A DNA stretch of 64,000 bases. Origin: Candidatus Babelota bacterium (lineage in GTDB: Bacteria; Babelota; Babeliae; Babelales; RVW-14). The notes beneath the pieces were generated by a model that saw only the letters and a list, made by a program, of their open reading frames with translations, had not been told where the DNA came from and searched no databases. Made by a program: the position numbers and the translations under genes. Of this stretch, positions 57,309 through 64,000 are shown piece by piece (positions within the stretch are counted from its first letter, which is position 1; each line of letters opens with the position of its first letter). Location of the stretch: positions 37,315 through 101,314 of the forward strand of contig JABCZU010000001.1 in assembly GCA_013289515.1 (NCBI GenBank). Reading direction: 5' to 3'.

Positions 57309-57556
57309 CACGGCCAGCATATATTGATAACGAAAAAAATTTCAACCAATAAGCGAAGGCTTTCGGCGACTTGTACCGCCAATGCCAAGGCATTGGTCGG
57401 AGTGGTAAGTTAAAAAGCCTTATTCAATCTTAACTCCTTCACTCCTTTAAGCTTAAATAGCCACGTGTACTTTGAAAATCTGGTTCTGGTAGTGCCTTTT
57501 CCAAGAAACGCTTTTGGTAAAATCTGGCGTAGCCGGTAAAAAGGGAGAATGCTGCA

Positions 57557-58120
57557 ATGAAAGTATCTATCATTTATAAAGACAACGAAAAAGACAAAGT
57601 AAACGTCACCGTAACGTATGATGATTTATGGGATGGGGATGTCACCCTTGCGCGTGTTATTTATCCGTTTCTGAAAAAATATCGCAAAATGTATGATCGA
57701 CGAAAATGGTATATGGGGCACCCTATGGACTTTGCTTCCGATCCAACAAAACCTGACGGCCCTGATAATCCTGACAGATTTAACGAGTGGTTAGAATGCT
57801 TGGATAAAATGGTTTACTCTTTTGAGTGGATAGCCAAGAAGCGTGATTGGGATGGACCTGAGCAAAAAGCATTTTTTAAAGAATGTGATAGGTTGCTCAA
57901 GCTGCATAAAAAGGAGTTAGAAGCATTATCAATACTGGATAAGGAACGCTTTGCCAAAGCCAAAAAATCTACATCATTATCTTCTTTGAAATGGGACCGA
58001 CGTTTTGAGATTTTACAACCAGTACATGAAACCTTTTGGCCAAAATTTGATGCGCACCGTCAAAAAATACAAGAGGGCATAGACTTATTTGCCAAATATT
58101 TTGGGAGCTTTTGGTTGTAG
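57557..58120 (+). CDS. Protein of unknown function
   Basis: Intact 187-aa ORF with coding-like composition; no family recognised. Confidence 0.5.
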   Translation: MKVSIIYKDNEKDKVNVTVTYDDLWDGDVTLARVIYPFLKKYRKMYDRRKWYMGHPMDFASDPTKPDGPDNPDRFNEWLECLDKMVYSFEWIAKKRDWDGPEQKAFFKECDRLLKLHKKELEALSILDKERFAKAKKSTSLSSLKWDRRFEILQPVHETFWPKFDAHRQKIQEGIDLFAKYFGSFWL

Positions 58121-58222
58121 CATGCTGTAGCGCCAAATGCTTGAACATTATGGTCTTATGTAATTTTTGCAACAGCCGTTGCAACATTTTAACAGAGATA
58201 TTTCCCTCAAAAGGAGCGTGCC

Positions 58223-58357
58223 ATGCTTACAAAGGAAAATTTACTTAACCGCATCACTGTTGACCCTACCATTATGCTTGGAAAGCCCGTGATTAAAGGA
58301 ACGCGCATGACCGTACAATTTATCCTTAACCTTCTTGCCCAATGGTTGTTGGGTTGA
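58223..58357 (+). pseudogene. Truncated DUF433-type (antitoxin-like) protein
   Basis: MLTKENLLNRITVDPTIMLGKPVIKGTRMTVQFILNLLAQWLLG*: DUF433 N-terminal signature ending early; not in the ORF track. Confidence 0.7.
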
Positions 58358-58468
58358 ATCCTTTACCTACAGTGAACATGCGTGATGCTTATCTAATAAA
58401 AGCATTAGCCAAATTTTCTTTCACCTCCGGAGCGGTATCTGGTGGCTTAGCCTCTTGCTACACACTCA

Positions 58469-58891
58469 CTATTTCCTGTTAACTCTTCCATGCTCAATAT
58501 CCCCTATCCAGGAAGTAATCCTATGAATATCAAGCGCGTTATAATCAACCACATTGAGTAATTTAATCTGGTATATCTGATACGCTATAAAGCAGAAGAC
58601 TCCAAAGGAAAAATATTCCAACCAGACCCTTTTCGGCGATCCGTTAGCATCGCCCTCCAGCCTGGCAATACGCCCTTCCAGACTGCTGATATACATGGCC
58701 ACCTGTTCACGTTGAGCAATGCTCATATCCTTCTGATGACTTATCATTTCTTGCATAATTTCATGCAAAGAGGGTTGCGCCTGTTCATCAGCAACAACTG
58801 TATCAACCGGACCTGAACCGCCAGTGACAGCAGAAGCGTTTGCGGATATAAATGCCACGCAAGCTAGATAAAAAACAGATATCAGTTTCAT
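58469..58891 (-). CDS. Small secreted/membrane protein of unknown function
   Basis: Signal peptide MKLISVFYLACVAFISANASA, coiled-coil segment, TM helix FSFGVFCFIAYQIYQI. Confidence 0.5.
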   Translation of the reverse strand: MKLISVFYLACVAFISANASAVTGGSGPVDTVVADEQAQPSLHEIMQEMISHQKDMSIAQREQVAMYISSLEGRIARLEGDANGSPKRVWLEYFSFGVFCFIAYQIYQIKLLNVVDYNALDIHRITSWIGDIEHGRVNRK

Positions 58892-59302
58892 AAAAATCCC
58901 ATACAATATTAAGAAGCAACAGTTCAAGAAATGTACGGCAAGTCTAGCAAAAGTGCTTTGTTTTACAACAAAAATTTCATTTACGAAAATTCTAAGGGAC
59001 GCAATAGAAAAGGCCTGTTAGATCATAGCCCAACAAGCCCTTGTACGATTTTATTCTTCTTTGCCCATCACCAAAATAGTCTCAATGATGATGTGGTTAT
59101 TCTGTAAAACACCCTGATGATCATGCTAGTAATTATCAAGCTTCAAAGTCAAGGTGCTGGACCTTTTCAATAAATCATCGCCTTGTAAATTCACAGGTAG
59201 TGTGGCTATGTCAAAAAACGCTTGCATTGCGCTTAAGCGAACGGTAAACTCTGTTTCACCGTAGTGAAGACTGTCCGGCAAAACCTTTAAGGGGATCTGA
59301 TC

Positions 59303-59998
59303 ATGATGAAACTAATCCTTCTATCAACACTCTTGGCAACAGGCACAGCATTGCCGCCAACAAACAATGGAAATGTATCTTCTGCCCTAGAGATACAAGG
59401 TGCTGGACCGCTTATCCAAGCCCTTGACTCGTTAGTCTCTACAAACGACTATGCTGATTTTTCTCACATTAATGGTGAAGCTGAAGCAGCGTCTTTTAGT
59501 ACCAGTCAAAATTCGTTTGAAACAGTCACAGAAGAAGGAATGCGACATTTTAAGGTAATTGATCGCATCCTGATCAGTCTAGGAAAACTTAATGGTATTA
59601 GAATATCTAAGATAGGAGAAAATTATTGGGCTAGATCTTGGCCTATATGCAATCCTTTCTCTAGGCAAACCAAACAAGGCTTATTCTTAGAGTATTTGGA
59701 TGGCGTTCCTCACGCATTATGGACACCATGGGGCGAAATCATGCTTTTTCTCATCGATTCACCAGACTCTAGACGACAACCGGAAGATGCCGTTATTGAA
59801 AAACTTTTTCCTCGCATGAAAATTGAAATGTATATGGCAAGAAGTAAAGGAGGGCTACTACCTAGGTATGTTGGCCCTATTTATAAAATTCTTGCACTCG
59901 ATGATACGACCCTACCAGAGCCAATCAAACAAGATGAAGATTCTTATATGTCGCCTGAACTCTCAGAACAGGTATGGAAAGATATGGAACTCGCATGA
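59303..59998 (+). CDS. Secreted protein of unknown function
   Basis: MMKLILLSTLLATGTALP signal peptide; intact ORF. Confidence 0.5.
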   Translation: MMKLILLSTLLATGTALPPTNNGNVSSALEIQGAGPLIQALDSLVSTNDYADFSHINGEAEAASFSTSQNSFETVTEEGMRHFKVIDRILISLGKLNGIRISKIGENYWARSWPICNPFSRQTKQGLFLEYLDGVPHALWTPWGEIMLFLIDSPDSRRQPEDAVIEKLFPRMKIEMYMARSKGGLLPRYVGPIYKILALDDTTLPEPIKQDEDSYMSPELSEQVWKDMELA

Positions 59999-60010
59999 TG
60001 TTACAATATT

Positions 60011-60128
60011 GTGCCGAGCCTTTAGTCCTGAGCCCTGCCGAAGCGGTCAGGTGGATAGAGCGACCCTTCGACTACGCTCAGGGCAGTCGGGATACTGAAC
60101 TAGGCCACACAGGTTCGAGTCCTACCAA
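60011..60128 (+). pseudogene. tRNA-Arg(CCU) pseudogene broken by R1 repeat sequence
   Basis: gtgcc[..]gtcaggtggatagagcga[cccttcgactacgctcagggcagtcgggatactga]actaggccacacaggttcgagtcctacca vs intact tRNA at 60191. Confidence 0.8.
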
Positions 60129-60190
60129 ATGACGATTATTATAGTTTCCCTTCATAGACCAATAAAAATACGCTATCATATAAAAATATT

Positions 60191-60267
60191 GTGCCTATAG
60201 CTCAGGTGGATAGAGCGAGCGATTCCTAATCGCTAGGCCACAGGTTCGAGTCCTGTTAGGCACACCA
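60191..60267 (+). tRNA. tRNA-Arg (CCU anticodon), CCA encoded
   Basis: gtgcctatagctcaggtggatagagcgagcgattcctaatcgctaggccacaggttcgagtcctgttaggcacacca; anticodon loop TTCCTAA. Confidence 0.95.
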
Positions 60268-61710
60268 TAGTTTACGATCAGAACATTCTAAGATCAAATC
60301 GAAGGGCTTATGCACGTCGTAGACGAGGTTTTCATCTTTAAGAACCAAGTTCGAGAGTATCAGCTTAATAATTTTCCTTTTTTCCTCTACTTCAGAACCA
60401 ACGAATAGTTCATATGCACGACATGATAGATCTAGAAGGTACTTTGACGTAATGTAATAGTTATCTTCTGCCTCTTGAAGCTGCTCTAGCCGCAGGGTGA
60501 TTTCACCGATTTGAGATCGTAAGGTTTGGTAAAACCTGTCATAGTCGCTCTCAGTAATTCTCCCCTTGAGTTTATCCAGGTAAAGATTGTCCAACATTTT
60601 GGTCAGTGTTCCTTGCTCTCGTGTGCACTGGTCAAACTGGGCATTATGAAATTCAATCTTATTTTTATGAAGCTCGCTAAGAGTATCGATCGTTTGCGTT
60701 AAAATTTCTTGGGACATACGTAATTGCTTTAGTATTGCTTCTATCTGCAGGGTGATTGCTTCTTCACGAAGCCATTTTGCACCATGCCTGCCATTATATT
60801 GTGTGCAGTGGTAATAGACGTAGCCCTTATGCTTTTCAGGCGTTATAGCCAGACCACAATCTGCACAGCGAATCATGCCGCGATAAATGTATGGACGCCC
60901 CACAAGCTTGTACTGTTGTTTCTTAAAACTGTTTTTCACGTTTTGCACCGCATCAAAAGTTTGCTGAGAAATAATAGGCGAATAGCGATGGGGATACAGC
61001 TTCCCTTTGCATAACATTACACCATGATAAAAGGGATTGCTCAAGACAGTATGCAGAAAGCCTTTTGACCATACAATGCCATGGTCCCCCTTTAATTTTT
61101 TGCACAATGATTCCATCGAATAGACGCCAGAGCCATACAGATCAAATGCTTTTCGTACAATAAGGGCTTTGTAGTCATCGGCTATGATATTTTTTTCTTC
61201 ATCTGTTTTTATATATTTGTAACCGTAGGGAGCTCTACCAACCCATTCACCGTTTCGCAACTTTTGTTCAATGGCTCTTTTTACGTTATCGCTGATGGCA
61301 TCTGAATAATACTTGGCCAGCCCAAGGCTGATACCGAACTGAAATTTCTCTGTCGCTGAAATGCTACCATTAATGATTTGGTTATCTGAAACAAAATGCA
61401 GTTCAAGCTCATCTTGCAAAGCTTTTTGGTACAATACTGAAATACGCTTATCAAATATGTTGCGCGATAACCGATCAACTTTATCGCAACAGACTGCAAT
61501 TTTTTCTTTGCATCCAATGATGAAATCGATGATTTGGTCAAATTCATTACGTTGGTTAGTATAGGCGCTTTCATCAAAACTAAAACTGCGCATGATACTA
61601 AAATTTTTGCTATGGCAGTATCGTTCTAGTCGTGCCACTTGTGCTGGTAAAGAGTTGCCAGCTTCTCGTTGCTCTTCCGTGCTGACGCGTGCGATGAGGA
61701 TGGCCTTCAT
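60256..61710 (-). CDS. Large serine site-specific recombinase
   Basis: MKAILIARVSTEEQREAGNSLPAQVARLERYC, CCDKVDRLSRNIFDK, RAPYGYKYI, zinc-ribbon IRCADCGLAITPEKHKGYVYYHC, C-terminal coiled coil. Confidence 0.95.
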   Translation of the reverse strand: MKAILIARVSTEEQREAGNSLPAQVARLERYCHSKNFSIMRSFSFDESAYTNQRNEFDQIIDFIIGCKEKIAVCCDKVDRLSRNIFDKRISVLYQKALQDELELHFVSDNQIINGSISATEKFQFGISLGLAKYYSDAISDNVKRAIEQKLRNGEWVGRAPYGYKYIKTDEEKNIIADDYKALIVRKAFDLYGSGVYSMESLCKKLKGDHGIVWSKGFLHTVLSNPFYHGVMLCKGKLYPHRYSPIISQQTFDAVQNVKNSFKKQQYKLVGRPYIYRGMIRCADCGLAITPEKHKGYVYYHCTQYNGRHGAKWLREEAITLQIEAILKQLRMSQEILTQTIDTLSELHKNKIEFHNAQFDQCTREQGTLTKMLDNLYLDKLKGRITESDYDRFYQTLRSQIGEITLRLEQLQEAEDNYYITSKYLLDLSCRAYELFVGSEVEEKRKIIKLILSNLVLKDENLVYDVHKPFDLILECSDRKLWCA

Positions 61711-61788
61711 GCTATGTGCTCTCCATAAAGATGATTAGATTTTTTACGTAACCATTGTAGAGGAGCTTTATAATTACACAAGCATTCC

Positions 61789-62907
61789 TTAAGGACTTTT
61801 TATCGCCTCAAATTTTTCAAGCTGCTCTCTGATAACCAGCAACGGCGACGGTGCCGCCGGCAGCTTAACCTTCTGTGCGTCCGCCATCAATCGGTACCAG
61901 CTTCGTGGATTGTAGCGCGCAAACATGGCGCGCAATTCACGCGGGCTGAGTATATCAAGCGCTTTTTTTAATCCAAACATCTGCAAAATCTGCTTGGGAC
62001 CTAGATCAGGATTATTCATGACTAGACCAGCAAGCAGCGCCGTATCGTTGGGCGCACGAAAATCGAGCAGGGCGAAGCGTTTACTTTCAAGCTCATCAAG
62101 ATAGTGCAGCAGCACTTTTTTCGAGATCGCTGGCTTAAAAAGTTTTTTAAACGTCAGATCAACCTTGATGTTCAATTGCTTAAACAGCTGCTTGATTTTC
62201 TGTCGTCTGTTCAGACGCACTTCCATACGCAGTACCTCAAGCTTACCTCCTGTACGCAGCGTATCCAACAAAGAAAGCTGCAAAGTGCCATCAGCCTCGA
62301 TTGCTCGCTTGCTGCTCACCTTTGTTTGCTCAAGATCTTTAATCTTATCGTAGAAGACCACCTCATAGGCGTTACAGTGCCACTTGTAGCTGTGACCAGC
62401 ATTGCGATAATCGGTCTGGTTAATATCCAGCGACAGCTTGGCATTGGCCTCTTTGATCTTGTTGATGTAGTGAAACGGTGTTGACCCGTCAGTCAGTTTG
62501 ATATTTTTTGAGTAATGAACTACAGACACCGGCGCCCGTGCCAGGAGTGCCGGCGTGGTGATAACCCCCATGCCGGCCAGCACAACAACCAGTTTTTCTG
62601 CTACCGGCGTAAAATCTTTAAAGCGCAGCTCAGCAAAGTTGTTGCCGAATAATAACTTGGGTAATGACAGTTCAATCCTTAGCGTGATCTCACGCACGCC
62701 CTGCCAATCAATTCTATTGGATAGTGTCAGCCGCGGCTTGTAAATGCCCTTCAACAGTTCTTTCTTAGTCCTGTTTTGTTTGGATACCAGCGCACGACGC
62801 GGCTTGAATGCATCGGCGCATGCCCATGCCGCTGATGGTGTAAACCGATCAGGATCGCTAATGGTGTACATGCTGTGCGGTAACATAAGAACTATGGTGT
62901 CGATCAT
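61789..62907 (-). CDS. Phage/plasmid replication initiator, filamentous-phage gene II/X-like (tentative)
   Basis: MIDTIVLMLPHSMYTI start, YKWHCNAYEVVFYDKIKDLEQ, GGKLEVLRMEVRLNRRQKIKQLF; next to a recombinase. Start taken at the internal Met. Confidence 0.5.
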   Translation of the reverse strand: MIDTIVLMLPHSMYTISDPDRFTPSAAWACADAFKPRRALVSKQNRTKKELLKGIYKPRLTLSNRIDWQGVREITLRIELSLPKLLFGNNFAELRFKDFTPVAEKLVVVLAGMGVITTPALLARAPVSVVHYSKNIKLTDGSTPFHYINKIKEANAKLSLDINQTDYRNAGHSYKWHCNAYEVVFYDKIKDLEQTKVSSKRAIEADGTLQLSLLDTLRTGGKLEVLRMEVRLNRRQKIKQLFKQLNIKVDLTFKKLFKPAISKKVLLHYLDELESKRFALLDFRAPNDTALLAGLVMNNPDLGPKQILQMFGLKKALDILSPRELRAMFARYNPRSWYRLMADAQKVKLPAAPSPLLVIREQLEKFEAIKSP

Positions 62908-63244
62908 GCGTTGCCATTCCTGCACCCTGCACAATCCTATGCATAGCCATGGTGCCTATTGAAGTTGATATCATGCTATTGCGCGCCACCACCCTAACAA
63001 CCGTGTGGCTGATACAGGATAAAAGACTTTCAGATAAAGACAAGGCCCTCATGGTATATGCGGGCCTTATTTTTTTTCGCGTCGCTTTTTTGCGTTGCTG
63101 GGTGGTGGGACGACTTGCATGCTTAACGGCAGCGTGCCGCAATAGCCTCCTATCAACCGCGATCAAAATTTCAAACAGCGCTGCAATTCTCTTCAGTTCA
63201 TCAGCAGACAGCACAATGCTGCTGCGTACAATCTTTTCATTCAT
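62858..63244 (-). CDS. Small basic protein of unknown function, overlapping the Rep start
   Basis: Likely start MNEKIVRSSIVLSADELKRIAALFEILIAVDRRLLR, then K/R-rich segment; 3' end overlaps the rep start by about 50 bp. Confidence 0.35.
   Translation of the reverse strand: MNEKIVRSSIVLSADELKRIAALFEILIAVDRRLLRHAAVKHASRPTTQQRKKATRKKIRPAYTMRALSLSESLLSCISHTVVRVVARNSMISTSIGTMAMHRIVQGAGMATHDRHHSSYVTAQHVHH
63042..63077 (+). terminator. Possible terminator hairpin
   Basis: aaggccctcatggtatatgcgggccttattttttt: 7-bp stem plus T-run; overlaps the minus-strand ORF. Confidence 0.45.
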
Positions 63245-63348
63245 ACTACTAACGTACCTGATCGTACCCTCACGACGTGAAGACAGATCTATCATTAAAA
63301 ATTTATTGGGATATAAGAAAACTATTTTTTTGTGAGGATGCGGCTTGT

Positions 63349-63453
63349 TTACCGTGTGTGTAACACGGTCGCCTGCTCATAGTGATAAGACGAGAGCCAC
63401 GCAATCAACGTCGTTAGATACGACAAGGATATGCACAATTGCATGGGTTTCAT
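63349..63453 (-). CDS. 34-aa hydrophobic peptide (not in ORF track)
   Basis: MKPMQLCISLSYLTTLIAWLSSYHYEQATVLHTR* read from the reverse complement; purine-rich AAGAAGAGAGAG upstream. Confidence 0.35.
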   Translation of the reverse strand: MKPMQLCISLSYLTTLIAWLSSYHYEQATVLHTR

Positions 63454-63602
63454 GATATTACTCTCTCTTCTTTTTTGAATAAACTTTTACAAGGCTAAAA
63501 ACTATTATATGCAATTTTATGGTAAGCGCAAGCAGCTCGTGCAAGAGATAATGACACTATCAGAAAATGATACGAGCCATCAGCTGCACTTCCCAGCTGG
63601 TA

Positions 63603-63899
63603 TCACTGTTGATAAAGACCAACGTCCAGCGTAACCGTAACCTCATCGCATTGTATAGGCCTGACACGGGAAGTGGGTGTTGTTGCATTATTGGTGTGCC
63701 AACAAGCAAAGCCACCAACATTCACCGCCACATGCGTTAGGCTGGGCGTAATATCCTTTATAACCCATACACCCCTATCTGTTTTTATCATCGATAGTGT
63801 TGCACGACCGCTCATGGCAATGCTGACATTTGCATGGCAAGTGATGGGTGCTCGTACGATCAAGCATGATACTAAAAACATTCTAAATATGTTCTTCAT
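63603..63899 (-). CDS. Small secreted protein of unknown function
   Basis: Signal peptide MKNIFRMFLVSCLIVRAPITCHA; 98 aa. Confidence 0.5.
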   Translation of the reverse strand: MKNIFRMFLVSCLIVRAPITCHANVSIAMSGRATLSMIKTDRGVWVIKDITPSLTHVAVNVGGFACWHTNNATTPTSRVRPIQCDEVTVTLDVGLYQQ

Positions 63900-64000
63900 C
63901 TTTCAAGTATGGTGATCCATTGCGCGAAGTCAATGTGGTTTCATCAGAAAGACAGTGCTGAATGGGCATTAAAAAATCTTTTCGCCTTGGCTTTGACCAT
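63883..64000 (-). CDS. C-terminal end of an ORF running off the window
   Basis: Reverse complement reads ..WSKPRRKDFLMPIQHCLSDETTLTSRNGSPYLKDEEHI*; stop overlaps the start of 63603..63899. Confidence 0.4.
   Translation of the reverse strand, partial: WSKPRRKDFLMPIQHCLSDETTLTSRNGSPYLKDEEHI

Noticed and set aside
57096-57393. Minus-strand ORFs over tRNA-Arg (MVRLAGLEPATCGFEVRYSIQLSYRR and APGRTRTCNLRIRSPLLYPIELQAH)
   Set aside because: Antisense translation of the tRNA gene; this peptide is a common annotation artefact at tRNA loci.
59823-60098. 91-aa ORF running into the tRNA pseudogene
   Set aside because: Alternative frame of 59303..59998 that continues into R1 sequence.
60011-60128. Intron-containing functional tRNA-Arg
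   Set aside because: Two separate inserts are R1 repeat sequence and the acceptor ends do not pair (gtgcc vs taccaaat), so a pseudogene is more likely.
1-64000. CRISPR array
   Set aside because: No regularly spaced direct repeats with unique spacers; the repeats seen are dispersed palindromes.

Overview
The window looks like a chromosomal segment of a host-dependent intracellular bacterium. The combination of two tandem ATP/ADP-translocase-type nucleotide transporters, several secreted ankyrin/F-box-like proteins and many low-complexity secreted proteins resembles Candidatus Dependentiae (TM6); this assignment is inference. Housekeeping genes recognised: spoIID-like, RNase HI-like, gap, hflX, acyl-CoA carboxyltransferase, lon, rpsB, dnaX, der, an lptB-like ABC ATPase, hpf/raiA, gatC-gatA, dus and mreC, plus SRP RNA (ffs) and four tRNAs. 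The most interesting parts are: (1) a structured palindromic repeat (outer stem / TTC-TTC internal loop / inner stem) attached directly to the 3' CCA of three of the four tRNA genes and also inserted in-frame in an ankyrin gene, with an empty-site paralog for comparison; (2) a second palindromic family (CCTTCGACAAGCTCAGGACGAGCG) that nests in other repeats, enters dnaX in-frame and breaks a tRNA-Arg copy; (3) two paralogous proteins with a legumain/caspase-like His-Gly...Cys signature inside a mosaic segmental duplication (mreC tail, tRNA-Arg 5' half with promoter, toxin-antitoxin); (4) a one-strand cassette at the right end (serine recombinase, gene II/X-like Rep, small secreted/membrane ORFs) abutting tRNA-Arg(CCU), where the recombinase stop codon lies inside the tRNA; (5) five secreted F-box-like + ankyrin proteins. 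No searches were run; family names rest on motif recognition.
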